From Patescibacteria group bacterium (GTDB lineage: Bacteria > Patescibacteriota > Patescibacteriia > Buchananbacterales > SURF-54), in assembly GCA_018818885.1 (NCBI GenBank), contig JAHIRB010000021.1, forward strand, positions 76,461-125,679: DNA of 49,219 bases, read 5' to 3'. Under the pieces are notes generated by a model. It was not told the origin of the DNA and searched no databases. It was given only the letters and a program-made list of their open reading frames with translations. Position 1 is the first letter of the stretch. Each line of letters begins with the position of its first letter. Made by a program: the position numbers and the translations under genes. Of this stretch, positions 6,214-13,056 are shown piece by piece.

Positions 6214-7098
6214 TTAAAAACTTTTAGCAATTTTCCAGACACCTTTTTCGCGAAAGGCAGGAATGGTTTGCCGTTTGGCTTTATTTAAAAGAATTGATAT
6301 AGATATATTTTTCTTTTTGGCATATTCTGAAAGTTTAACAATTTCTTCTCCTTCCAAATAAGCGATCCTTTTATGGAAAGACTCCACTAGCGCCAATGAT
6401 AAAACCTTGTCCATGATGGCGGTTTTTTTCTTATCGCTATTTCTATATTCTTTAAACGAATTATAATAAACTACCTTTTCTTTATCACGAATAATAATCG
6501 GCGGGAATCCAAGCTGTATCAATTGGTAATTAATAAGCACACGTCCGATTCTTCCATTGCCATCGCAAAATGGATGAATATGTTCAAATTCCAGATGGAA
6601 CTTTGCGATTTTCTCAAGAAAATATTGTGTATGCCGACTTGAATATTCCAAAAGCATATTATCAATCATGGCCTCGATATGTTTAGGCGCGGGCGCAATG
6701 TATGTTCCTACACGAACATGTTCGTTTTGCTTACGAAATCTGCCGGCAATTTTTTCATCTATATTCGAAATTAGCATGTTGTGCAACAACAAAATTAAGT
6801 TCATATCAATATTTTGTGTACTTATTTTTTCTTTTATATGCTCAAACACACGGGCCAGATTTCTTGCTTCAAAAACTTCTCGCACTGACACGTTGCGAGA
6901 AACTTCCATGTCTAAAAGAATCTTTTCCGTTTCTAAGACAGTTAAAGTTGAATTCTCAATTGCATTGGAATTGTAAACAGATTCCGGCAATTCTGACTCA
7001 AACACAATATCTAAAAGCGATTCTTTGTTTTTCTTTAAAGAATCATATTCTTTTTTCAACAAATCAATTTTTCCCTTAATATCTTTTGATGTGGCCAT
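6214..7098 (-). CDS. Fic family protein 1
   Basis: A 294-residue Fic-domain protein. The catalytic motif HPFCDGNGRIGR is at residues 175-186 and an N-terminal inhibitory motif SNAIEN at 44-49 ([S/T]xxxE[G/N]), so this is a class II, self-inhibited Fic enzyme. Such proteins transfer AMP to hydroxyl side chains of target proteins. The C-terminus (about 250-294, LSEYAKKKNISISILLNKAK...) looks like a winged-helix DNA-binding unit, as is common in these proteins. It leads an operon with the YgjP protease. Its promoter is overlapped by repeated TTCACG/CGTGAA half-sites, fitting autoregulation. Confidence 0.9.
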   Translation of the reverse strand: MATSKDIKGKIDLLKKEYDSLKKNKESLLDIVFESELPESVYNSNAIENSTLTVLETEKILLDMEVSRNVSVREVFEARNLARVFEHIKEKISTQNIDMNLILLLHNMLISNIDEKIAGRFRKQNEHVRVGTYIAPAPKHIEAMIDNMLLEYSSRHTQYFLEKIAKFHLEFEHIHPFCDGNGRIGRVLINYQLIQLGFPPIIIRDKEKVVYYNSFKEYRNSDKKKTAIMDKVLSLALVESFHKRIAYLEGEEIVKLSEYAKKKNISISILLNKAKRQTIPAFREKGVWKIAKSF

Positions 7099-7109
7099 AG
7101 TATTAAAAA

Positions 7110-7196
7110 ATCGTGGATTTATACTATCATTGTAGCATATTCACGATATTTTGTCAATATGCCGTGAATATTTAGCAAAAATGACTCAAATTCACG
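7110..7196 (-). promoter_or_regulatory. Promoter and operator of fic 1
   Basis: On the minus strand TTGACA (7157-7152), 17-nt spacer and TACAAT (7134-7129). The inverted repeat ATATTCACG / CGTGAATAT (arms about 7162-7170 and 7137-7145) brackets the -35 box. Related half-sites lie downstream (TCCACGAT near 7115) and upstream (GCGTGAATT near 7192). Confidence 0.75.
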
Positions 7197-7247
7197 CTAA
7201 TACCCCAATCCTCTATATACCATATGCCACTAGCTATAATAGTATAA

Positions 7248-7314
7248 ACCCTTCGTCCCATTCGGTTTTACTCAAGAGTCGCACTGAGTTTATCGAAGTG
7301 CGCAAGCTCAGGGT
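7248..7314. repeat. ACCCTTCG...CTCAGGGT intergenic repeat, long copy
   Basis: ACCCTTCG at the left and CTCAGGGTAAAC at the right with an internal CACTGAGTTTATCGAAGTG hairpin. Shorter copies of the same family are at 10777-10796 and 11417-11436. A CCGCCTCGCCCTGAAC fragment follows at 7350-7365. Confidence 0.5.
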
Positions 7315-7368
7315 AAACCAAAAAACCCCTCACTAAAAAAGGGGGGTCCGCCTCGCCCTGAACATTTA

Positions 7369-7824
7369 TTATTCAAATTGGCTTTTTTTTGTTGCCCAGT
7401 TATCAGGCCTGTCAGTGCTTGACATTGCTTTTTTAATTAGATTATCTGCTACATCTTTTCCCTCATGGAGATCTAGATATATCTGTACGTAACTGTATTC
7501 TTTTGGTTGCAGTACATGACTGAATGTTACTGAATTTTCAGAAGCAATGGTAATTATTATATTTCCTGGGTTTTCCAGTTTTAATTCTTTAAATTGCCTC
7601 CAGTCATATGATATTGTACTGGCATTATCCGATCTATCCGTCAAATATTCAAAACTTTTACACAATTGTTCGGCTGGATTTCTATTATTTTTTATATCTT
7701 CATTTAATTCTTTGTGTAGAAAATTATCTTCATCAATATAGGCAACACTAACCTTTCCAGACTCATCGCCTTCGACTTGAATAGTAACTATTATCTTTCC
7801 TTTAAGCTCAGCCGTTTCTTGCAC
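7369..7824 (-). CDS. Hypothetical protein, 151 residues
   Basis: Not recognised. The protein is soluble, acidic and beta-rich: KGKIIVTIQVEGD near the start and NIIITIASEN in the middle look like paired strands, and the C-terminal third (about 115-151) looks helical. The start used is GTG at 7824, the only start codon in frame before a run of non-start codons; a GGAGG lies only 2 nt before it, which is closer than usual, so the true start may differ. No gene partner is evident. It lies between repeat-bearing gaps and is transcribed towards the fic 1 promoter region. Confidence 0.6.
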   Translation of the reverse strand: MQETAELKGKIIVTIQVEGDESGKVSVAYIDEDNFLHKELNEDIKNNRNPAEQLCKSFEYLTDRSDNASTISYDWRQFKELKLENPGNIIITIASENSVTFSHVLQPKEYSYVQIYLDLHEGKDVADNLIKKAMSSTDRPDNWATKKSQFE

Positions 7825-7926
7825 GCCCTCCGGATTATCTAAATTTTTTTTAACATATTGGTTAATGTATAAAATTTAAAGCTTAGGATTATCTTAACAG
7901 TTGTATATGTTATGTCAATCACTCCA

Positions 7927-7956
7927 CCGCCTCGCAAAACATCTCAAAACACCGGC
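7927..7956. repeat. REP-like CCGCC...CACCGGC element
   Basis: CCGCCTCGCAAAAC...ACACCGGCAGG ends 4 nt before the -35 box of the serine leader. Same family as 5472-5503. Confidence 0.55.
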
Positions 7957-7960
7957 AGGG

Positions 7961-7989
7961 TTGACAACAAAAATATTAAAATATAAGAT
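7961..7989 (+). promoter_or_regulatory. Promoter of the serine leader/serC operon
   Basis: TTGACA (7961-7966), 17-nt spacer, TAAGAT (7984-7989). The -10 box ends only 9 nt before the leader ATG, so the message is nearly leaderless. Confidence 0.8.
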
Positions 7990-7998
7990 ATATATAAT

Positions 7999-8097
7999 AT
8001 GCAAGACAAAATTTACCTTACACCAATTAAAAGCTGGGCTTCAGTTTGTTCATCTAGCTCATCATCAGCCTATGGTGGAAGGTTTTTTATTGGATAG
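7999..8097 (+). CDS. Serine-codon leader peptide of the serC operon
   Basis: A 32-codon frame from ATG 7999 to TAG 8095-8097. It has eight Ser codons, six of them consecutive (codons 18-23, TCA/TCT/AGC) after a Cys. It starts within a few nucleotides of the predicted transcription start and is followed by mutually exclusive hairpins and then by an operon ending in phosphoserine aminotransferase. The codon content matching the downstream pathway is the hallmark of leader peptides in transcription attenuation (as for trp, his and leu). Scarce seryl-tRNA would stall the ribosome at 8041-8067 and favour read-through. Confidence 0.82.
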   Translation: MQDKIYLTPIKSWASVCSSSSSSAYGGRFFIG

Positions 8098-8160
8098 ATA
8101 ATATACATTAGTTAATATAGAAAACAGCCTTCTACCAATTAGTTAGGCTGTTTTCTTATT
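8074..8160 (+). promoter_or_regulatory. Antiterminator/terminator switch of the serine attenuator
   Basis: Terminator: GAAAACAGCC (8120-8129) pairs perfectly with GGCTGTTTTC (8146-8155), followed by TTATT. Antiterminator: GGTGGAAGG (8074-8082, inside the leader frame) pairs with CCTTCTACC (8128-8136, one G-U), and the following T run can pair with AAAA at 8121-8124, which would sequester the left terminator arm. A ribosome at the leader stop covers 8074-8082 and leaves the terminator free. Confidence 0.8.
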
Positions 8161-8204
8161 GATATAACCCTAGGAGGAGTACATTTACAACCAAGGAGGC
8201 TGTT

Positions 8205-8696
8205 ATGAAAGAAAACAAACTGGAACATATATGCATACCTATCGATATCAAAGCCTTACCCGATGAGCTAAAAAACAAAATTGAAGAAATAGTAAAAAGA
8301 GAAAAAAAATTTGTAGTATTGAGATATGGTTACCTGCTGGAAAAAGGAAAAATCAAAAAAAGAGAAATCACCATTCATATTGGATATAACACGAAAGCCA
8401 TACATACGGTAAAAGACTTTAGACCATTCCAAAGATTTCTCCCTTGCCATGGGCAGGGTGAAGAGGTCCTTAAGGTGGTTAAGGCAGTATGCTGGTATGG
8501 AGGCACTCATTGGAATATTATTGCTGCCATAGGCAAAGAATTTTATAAAACAGTTACTATCAATGCCATGACAGCAATAATCGAACATCATACTCAATAT
8601 ATCAAATTTCGAGTTCTGGTAAACCGAGGTCTTTCCTTTGATGTTGATAAGAAAGATTATAATTTGACCTTACTCTTACAGGAGGTGCTTGAATAA
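8205..8696 (+). CDS. Hypothetical protein in the serC operon
   Basis: A 163-residue soluble protein of unrecognised family. The start is set by AGGAGG 7 nt before ATG 8205. The N-terminus has a Lys/Glu-rich helix (about 19-40), then alternating strands (REITIHIGYNTK), a Cys/His-bearing stretch RFLPCHGQG (about 78-86) and CWYGGTHWN (about 97-105), which could form a metal or nucleotide site but matches no motif I know. The only neighbours in the operon are the serine attenuator upstream and serC 60 bp downstream, which suggests a link with serine supply; that is inference from context only. Confidence 0.7.
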   Translation: MKENKLEHICIPIDIKALPDELKNKIEEIVKREKKFVVLRYGYLLEKGKIKKREITIHIGYNTKAIHTVKDFRPFQRFLPCHGQGEEVLKVVKAVCWYGGTHWNIIAAIGKEFYKTVTINAMTAIIEHHTQYIKFRVLVNRGLSFDVDKKDYNLTLLLQEVLE

Positions 8697-8755
8697 AAAT
8701 CTAAAAAATTCATTAGCGTAACGCAAAGATTTGCTCTAACCAAGGAGGTAAAAAA

Positions 8756-9835
8756 ATGAAAGTGTGGAACTTTAATCCCGGCCCGGCAAAACTGCCCGAA
8801 CCAGTGCTGTTACAGATCCAGCAGGAATTACTGGATTTTCAAGGCACCGGTATTTCCATTCTGGAAACCAGCCATCGCTCAGTGGCCTTTGACAAGATTT
8901 TGTTTGGTGCAGAAGAAAATATCAGGCAGCTACTGAAATTTACGTCTGATGAATGCCAGATCATTTTTATGCAGGGCGGAGCCAACATGCAGTTTTTCAT
9001 GGCGCCATTGAATCTGGCTGTACCCGGCAAGCCGTTTGTCTATCATGATACCGGCTACTGGTCTCAAAAAGCCATAGCAGCTGCAAAAGAAATCGGGGAA
9101 GTTTGGCGTATCAAAACTTTCGAGAACGGCAGATTCGATCTAGACCCTGAATATGAGACCATGCAAAAATACCTTAAGGCCGCCTACGAGCACATAACAA
9201 GCAATGAAACTATTGATGGCAAGCGCTGGCGCTATCTGTTTGATGGCAGATTTACCCCGCCGATTGTAGTTGATATGTCGTCTGATTTCCTGTCTCGGTA
9301 TTTTCGAGTCCAGCAGTGCGGTCTAGTTTATGCCGGAGCACAAAAAAATCTCGGCATTGCCGGAGTGACAGTCGTGATTATCAGAAACGACATGCTAAAA
9401 CGTAATGGTTTGCATCCAGACAAATTTCATTGTTACCGCACACACCTTGGTTCAAGGTACAATACGCCGCCAGTGGTGGCTATCTATGTCCTGAAGCTTA
9501 TGACAGACTGGATACTAGCCCAGGGATTGGATAACATTCAGGATGCAAATTATCAAAAAGCTAAGAGGCTCTACGACTATATTGATGGGTCAGGGCTGTA
9601 TGAAAACAATGTCCATGAAGATGTCCGTTCTGTGATGAATGTGGTCTTCCTACTAAAGGAAGGGTATGAGGAGCTCGTCAATGACCTGCTGGAACATTTC
9701 GAAGACCATGGTCTGATAGGTCTAAAAGGTCATCGCAGTGTAGGAGGTTTTCGAGCCTCGCTTTACAACGCCATGCCTATTGACGGCGTACGCGCTTTGG
9801 TTGAAGCAATGAAAGAATTTGAAAGAACCCACTAA
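8756..9835 (+). CDS. serC: Phosphoserine aminotransferase
   Basis: A 359-residue class V (fold type I) PLP aminotransferase that converts 3-phosphohydroxypyruvate plus glutamate to 3-phosphoserine plus 2-oxoglutarate, the second step of serine synthesis. NFNPGPAKLPEPV at the N-terminus, ISILETSHRS (33-42) and the Schiff-base lysine K197 in GAQKNLG are SerC marks, as is GSRYNTPP in the C-terminal half. Length is normal (about 360). The start is fixed by AAGGAGG 8 nt upstream of the ATG. The gene is visibly richer in G+C than the flanking genes, a hint of transfer. It is the last gene of the attenuator-controlled operon; a terminator follows. serA and serB are not in the window. Confidence 0.93.
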   Translation: MKVWNFNPGPAKLPEPVLLQIQQELLDFQGTGISILETSHRSVAFDKILFGAEENIRQLLKFTSDECQIIFMQGGANMQFFMAPLNLAVPGKPFVYHDTGYWSQKAIAAAKEIGEVWRIKTFENGRFDLDPEYETMQKYLKAAYEHITSNETIDGKRWRYLFDGRFTPPIVVDMSSDFLSRYFRVQQCGLVYAGAQKNLGIAGVTVVIIRNDMLKRNGLHPDKFHCYRTHLGSRYNTPPVVAIYVLKLMTDWILAQGLDNIQDANYQKAKRLYDYIDGSGLYENNVHEDVRSVMNVVFLLKEGYEELVNDLLEHFEDHGLIGLKGHRSVGGFRASLYNAMPIDGVRALVEAMKEFERTH

Positions 9836-9841
9836 AAAACT

Positions 9842-9879
9842 AGCCGCATGGAACTCCAACCATGTGGCTTTATTCTTTT
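9842..9879 (+). terminator. Terminator of the serC operon
   Basis: AGCCGCATGG (9842-9851) / CCATGTGGCT (9860-9869), one G-U, followed by TTATTCTTTT. Confidence 0.85.
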
Positions 9880-9954
9880 AAACAAAAAACCCCTCATTAC
9901 TAAAGGAGTATTCTATATTGTCATTCCGTTTATTCTATTTGCCTGCCCTTCGAA

Positions 9955-10004
9955 GTCCCGCTTTAGCGGGACGTAGGAGGGTCATCCTGAACTCGATTCA
10001 GGAT
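9955..10004. repeat. Two adjacent perfect hairpin repeats
   Basis: GTCCCGCT/AGCGGGAC (9955-9962 / 9965-9972) and ATCCTGAA/TTCAGGAT (9984-9991 / 9997-10004). The second is the dispersed TCATCCTGAA...TTCAGGATCT type. They end the minus-strand exonuclease transcript from below and separate it from serC. Confidence 0.65.
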
Positions 10005-10016
10005 CTCGGTATTTCG

Positions 10017-10730
10017 TTAAATATTCAAATATTTTTTTAAAGTATAAACTAATTCTTCATTTTGGTTAAGCAAATCTTTTTTTGATTCATTCTCGTACAA
10101 CCATTTTAGATAGCTTGAGTTTTCTTTATTTACTTCTTCAAAAGTTTTTCCAGCATATTTCCCAAAAGCAAAAACTTTTAACAAAATTGGGGTCTGGGTT
10201 AGCTCTATTAATTTTTCAATAATTTCGTCGTCTGAATTTAAAGAAAACTTTTCTTTAGCAACATTTTTTAGATGTTCAAACAAAGGTTCTAAAACAGCAA
10301 CATCTCCAGAAGCATTATGTGCAACTCCATCAATTTCAAATCCCAAAAAGTATCTTAAGTATTGAATATTATATCTATCGCAATTAAGTAAATGCATTGA
10401 TACGCGCAAAGTGTCTATATGCTTATTTGTTTTAACTCCTTCGTTTTTTAATATGTTGATATCAAACCCCGCATTATGCGCAACTAAAATATTATCTTTT
10501 AGTATTTTGATTAAATTAGTTTGATGCTTGCTTCCTTTAAAAACAGGTTTGTCTTCTACCATCTTTTCTGTAATATGATGAGTAGCCATTGCAGTAAACA
10601 AAATTGGAACAGGGGGTTTAAAATACTCATCAACTACCTCGCCAGTAGTTAAGTTTTTATAAGCTAGCTGAACTAATCTGGCAGTGGGAGCTAAGCCAGT
10701 AGTTTCTGTATCTAATGCTATTATTTGCAT
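10017..10730 (-). CDS. DnaQ-like 3'-5' exonuclease (ExoX type)
   Basis: A 237-residue DEDDh exonuclease. Exo I is LDTETTGL (residues 6-13), Exo II is HNAGFDINIL (mid-protein) and Exo III is HNASGDVAVLEPL, all with the catalytic acids and His. The C-terminal part, FGKYAGKTFEEV...YLKWLYENE, matches the small DUF3820-type domain found at the end of exodeoxyribonuclease X-like proteins. Likely role: degradation of single-stranded DNA ends in repair or recombination rather than pol III proofreading, since it is not fused to or beside a polymerase. It is monocistronic and no Shine-Dalgarno site is visible. Confidence 0.87.
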   Translation of the reverse strand: MQIIALDTETTGLAPTARLVQLAYKNLTTGEVVDEYFKPPVPILFTAMATHHITEKMVEDKPVFKGSKHQTNLIKILKDNILVAHNAGFDINILKNEGVKTNKHIDTLRVSMHLLNCDRYNIQYLRYFLGFEIDGVAHNASGDVAVLEPLFEHLKNVAKEKFSLNSDDEIIEKLIELTQTPILLKVFAFGKYAGKTFEEVNKENSSYLKWLYENESKKDLLNQNEELVYTLKKYLNI

Positions 10731-10776
10731 GGTTTTGTTTTGGTTATTTTTTTCTATTGTATTGATTATAGCATAA

Positions 10777-10796
10777 ACCCTTCGTTACACTCAGGG
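10777..10796. repeat. ACCCTTCG...CTCAGGGT repeat, short copy
   Basis: ACCCT and AGGGT arms around a TTCGTTACACTC loop; the same short unit recurs at 11417-11436. Confidence 0.5.
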
Positions 10797-10842
10797 TAAA
10801 ACTAAAAACCCCCTCACACGCAAAGTTTAGGGGGGGTAATAC

Positions 10843-10871
10843 TTGACAAATAATAATTAGTTCGCTATGCT
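10843..10871 (+). promoter_or_regulatory. Promoter of sRNA copy 2
   Basis: TTGACA (10843-10848), 17-nt spacer, TATGCT (10866-10871); identical to copy 1 from -35 through -10. Confidence 0.85.
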
Positions 10872-10877
10872 TAGGTC

Positions 10878-10944
10878 AAATGGTTAGCACCTTTTCGGTG
10901 CAACTCCGAGACCCTGCAACGCAAGTTGCGGGGATCGTTTTTTT
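10878..10944 (+). ncRNA. Small structured RNA converging on the MazF-like toxin gene, copy 2
   Basis: Second copy of the sRNA at 4919-4988. The conserved core CAAATGGTTAGCA is followed by hairpin 1, GCACC/GGTGC (10887-10891 / 10897-10901), then an identical linker and an identical terminator hairpin with GCAA loop and T7 tail. Its terminator T-run overlaps the stop codon of toxin 2 (10943-10945), so toxin message reading past its stop would be antisense to the sRNA. Confidence 0.75.
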
Positions 10945-11341
10945 AAAGATTATTTATAATTTCTTTTTTAATCAATTCTATAGTAGCTTTTGAAATTTTT
11001 GTCATCTTTCTGATTAATCTCTTACTACTAATCAATCTTAGCTGAGGCCAAATTAAAGTATAGCTTTTATCATTCTCTACAAATGTATAAAAGAATTTTC
11101 CTTCTTTTTGTTTTGTAGTTAATGGGATAGCCCATAGCATATCCTTATTAAATTTTTTCCATATAAGTACTGGCCTTTCAAAATTTCTATTTTTACCATC
11201 TTCTTCAAAACCAATATTACAGCCTAGAGATGCCCACCAAATTTCCCTTTCATAAAAATAAAAACTGATATCTTTGTTAGAAATTATTCTTATTTTTAGT
11301 TTTGTCCATTCAATAATTCTAGTCAATTTATTTTCAATCAT
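10943..11341 (-). CDS. MazF/PemK-like toxin, copy 2
   Basis: A 132-residue paralogue of the 5009-5383 protein, with the same REIWWASLGCNIG, RPVLIWKKFN, AIPLTTK and WPQLRLISSKRL blocks; most substitutions are conservative and the tail is eight residues longer (ending KKEIINNL). Expected activity is RNA cleavage by analogy with MazF/PemK. As in copy 1 there is no adjacent antitoxin protein frame, a convergent sRNA overlaps the 3' end, and a terminator-like hairpin (11361-11385) stands between the promoter region and the ATG. An extended -10 (TGCTATACT) near 11404-11412 could drive it. Retention of both partners in two copies argues that they function together. Confidence 0.8.
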   Translation of the reverse strand: MIENKLTRIIEWTKLKIRIISNKDISFYFYEREIWWASLGCNIGFEEDGKNRNFERPVLIWKKFNKDMLWAIPLTTKQKEGKFFYTFVENDKSYTLIWPQLRLISSKRLIRKMTKISKATIELIKKEIINNL

Positions 11342-11360
11342 AATTTAGTAATTAATAAAA

Positions 11361-11385
11361 AAAACGGCTACATCTGCGCCGTTTT
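11361..11385 (-). promoter_or_regulatory. Terminator-like hairpin in the toxin 2 leader
   Basis: AAAACGGC (11361-11368) / GCCGTTTT (11378-11385), loop 9 nt; the T-rich tail on the minus strand precedes the toxin ATG by about 20 nt. The loop differs from copy 1 while the arms are unchanged. Confidence 0.6.
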
Positions 11386-11416
11386 GTTATTGTTAATATG
11401 TTTAAGTATAGCACAA

Positions 11417-11436
11417 ACCCTTCGTCGAACTCAGGG
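11417..11436. repeat. ACCCTTCG...CTCAGGGT repeat, short copy
   Basis: Same unit as 10777-10796, here with a TTCGTCGAACTC loop; lies just upstream of the toxin 2 promoter region. Confidence 0.5.
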
Positions 11437-11485
11437 TAAACAAAAAACCACTCTAAGGCGGTTTATAACTTACTTTACTTAAATA

Positions 11486-12319
11486 TTATTTTAATTCTTT
11501 CTTTTTTTCTTCAACAATTTTTTTTACTTCCTTTTTTACCTCCTTAATATGTTTGTCAGTTGGTAAGTCTTCTGGCATTACACCACCTATTTCTCTAATA
11601 GTCTGTCGAACTCTATCACCTACCATGTTGTGTGTGTTGATAGCGCTAATTTCACCTTTGACAGTATCACTTTTTATTTTCTCATCTGTTTGAGTAATAC
11701 GAAACAGATTAGCTGCTAACTCCGTTGAACCTGCCCGGTCTAATAATTCTCCTCTCTTGATTCCCTTCTTTTTCTCAATGGCCTTCAATGATATACCATA
11801 AAGCCCTCTATACCCAGCATCGTTAAACAAGCCAAAATTTTTAACACCTACTGCCGTGGCAGTTTTAAAAAGTTTCTTGTTGTGGTCGGAAACTTCTCCT
11901 CTTATATATAAACGTTTTTCACTTGCCGACAATTGCTCAAATATTTCTTGTTTTCTGGTCTGTATCGCAAAATAGGTTTGTGCCAAAGCTATTTCTTCTT
12001 TACTAGAATCACCATTCTGAGCAATTAGATAACAGGCGTATCTATCCAATTTATAATCTTCGACTTTTCTTACCGTATTTGAGCCAATTTTTACCATTTT
12101 CGTGAGCTTAAGAAAATGGTTATCCACAGCCTGACCGCTTGCTAAACATGCCCTTGCTGCTCTTCCTACTACTTCATCAAAATTTTCCCACCTGGCATAT
12201 CCTAACAAAGGCATTAATTCTCGCGCCTCCCAATACTCTACTTTATTTTTATCAACCTTTTTTATACTTTCAAAGTCTTTATGAGGAGTGGATGGCATTA
12301 TATCATTGTCATTTGTCAT
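11486..12319 (-). CDS. dinD: DNA damage-inducible protein D-like
   Basis: A 277-residue protein. YWEARELMPLLGYARWENF (about 29-47) followed by a stretch with VEDYKLDRYACYLIAQNGD (about 86-104) is the Bro-N/KilA-N-like N-terminal half typical of DinD; RQTIREIGGVMPEDLP near 241-256 is the conserved C-terminal block. In E. coli DinD is SOS-induced and restrains RecA-mediated strand exchange. Length matches (about 275). The promoter candidate is TTGACA with a TAAAAT-like box about 60 nt upstream of the ATG; I see no obvious LexA-type box there. It is monocistronic between the toxin 2 cassette and a degraded gene fragment. Confidence 0.85.
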   Translation of the reverse strand: MTNDNDIMPSTPHKDFESIKKVDKNKVEYWEARELMPLLGYARWENFDEVVGRAARACLASGQAVDNHFLKLTKMVKIGSNTVRKVEDYKLDRYACYLIAQNGDSSKEEIALAQTYFAIQTRKQEIFEQLSASEKRLYIRGEVSDHNKKLFKTATAVGVKNFGLFNDAGYRGLYGISLKAIEKKKGIKRGELLDRAGSTELAANLFRITQTDEKIKSDTVKGEISAINTHNMVGDRVRQTIREIGGVMPEDLPTDKHIKEVKKEVKKIVEEKKKELK

Positions 12320-12400
12320 ATTATAGAATTATATTAATTATTTTCCAACTTAAATTTTATTATATTTTAGCCATTATTGTCAATGAATTTATTAATACAA

Positions 12401-12426
12401 AAAACGGCTACTTAATGCGCCGTTTT
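12401..12426. repeat. Third copy of the AAAACGGC/GCCGTTTT hairpin
   Basis: AAAACGGC (12401-12408) / GCCGTTTT (12419-12426), flanked by ATTAATAC on the left and GTTAT on the right as in the two toxin leaders. Here it is about 80 nt upstream of dinD and no toxin gene is present. Confidence 0.6.
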
Positions 12427-12482
12427 GTTATTATATGAATTTTACTAGCTTAAAAACAGAAAGTCAAATTTAGTTTTTGAAC

Positions 12483-12600
12483 ATCCCGTATATGGGACCA
12501 GTGGTCCCATACGGGACTTGCTTCGCGGGACTTTACTGGTTGGATATTGGAATTTGATTATTGTTTGGAATTTGGTGCTTGGTGCTTGGAATTTAACTCC
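12483..12600. repeat. Inverted repeat and TTGGAATTTGG tandem words
   Basis: CCGTAT(AT)GGGACC and GGTCCCATACGG form a 12-bp stem with an AGT loop around 12486-12515, followed by GTCCCGCG-type arms. From about 12540 to 12595 the words TTGGAATTT and GGTGCTTGG recur in tandem. Together with the hairpin at 12401-12426 this fills the gap between dinD and the gene fragment. Confidence 0.55.
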
Positions 12601-12603
12601 ACG

Positions 12604-12820
12604 TTACTTTTCGTAACCCCCAACTGCTTCCCTATAAGCACAATAATCGCAATCCTTTCCCGCCTTGGGAATTGATAAAGAACGTTATAGTGTCACTTTT
12701 CTTGGTGGCAGACATTACTTCGGCTAATCGTTCGGTAAACTCTTTGTAGAAACCATTAGGTTCCATACTGCCGCAGATCCATATTGGATGCTTGTAATAG
12801 CCCTTTTTCATTTCACTCAC
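12604..12820 (-). pseudogene. Chimeric fragment: ClpP-like N-terminus joined to the 3' end of a RecB-like nuclease gene
   Basis: The frame from ATG 12820 begins with about 50 residues containing PIWICGSM and DTITFFINSQGG; the latter matches the ITLYINSPGG block of ClpP-type serine proteases. It then runs out at 12632 in a different kind of sequence. The DNA from about 12604 to 12665 is nearly identical to the 3' end of the nuclease gene at 14205-14270 (the CDYCAYREAVGEV region), but in another reading frame. So the 5' part of one gene has been joined to the 3' scrap of another. It is unlikely to make a working protein. Confidence 0.6.
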
Positions 12821-12962
12821 CCCTTCATTTTTTTATACCAAACCCAAGAAAATTGAATTATTTTTTTCAACTTTTTAGACTATCATATAAAGATACATTT
12901 GTCAATCCTAAACCAAAAAACCCCCGGCAAACCGCCTGCTTGCCCTGTCCCATGGAATGCTA

Positions 12963-12991
12963 TTGACAAACAAAGCTTAATTTGAAAAGAT
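12963..12991 (+). promoter_or_regulatory. Weak promoter candidate for the Cys-rich small gene
   Basis: TTGACA at 12963-12968 with a poor AAAGAT -10 at 17-nt spacing (12986-12991). Confidence 0.35.
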
Positions 12992-13056
12992 ACTTTTAGA
13001 AATAACCATTGATACTGGGATATATGACCCTAGAAACTCTAACCAGGAGGTGTGCG

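Noticed and set aside
7854-7856. ATG at 7856 as the start of the 7369-7824 gene
   Set aside because: It is out of frame with the gene and meets a stop after five codons.
7901-8101. 66-residue plus-strand frame overlapping the serine leader
   Set aside because: It begins upstream of the promoter at 7961, runs through the REP element and lies in a different frame from the Ser-rich leader peptide, which has the supporting promoter and hairpins.
13009-13056. Upstream ATG 13009 for the Cys-rich gene
   Set aside because: No ribosome site there, whereas ATG 13057 follows CAGGAGG at proper spacing.
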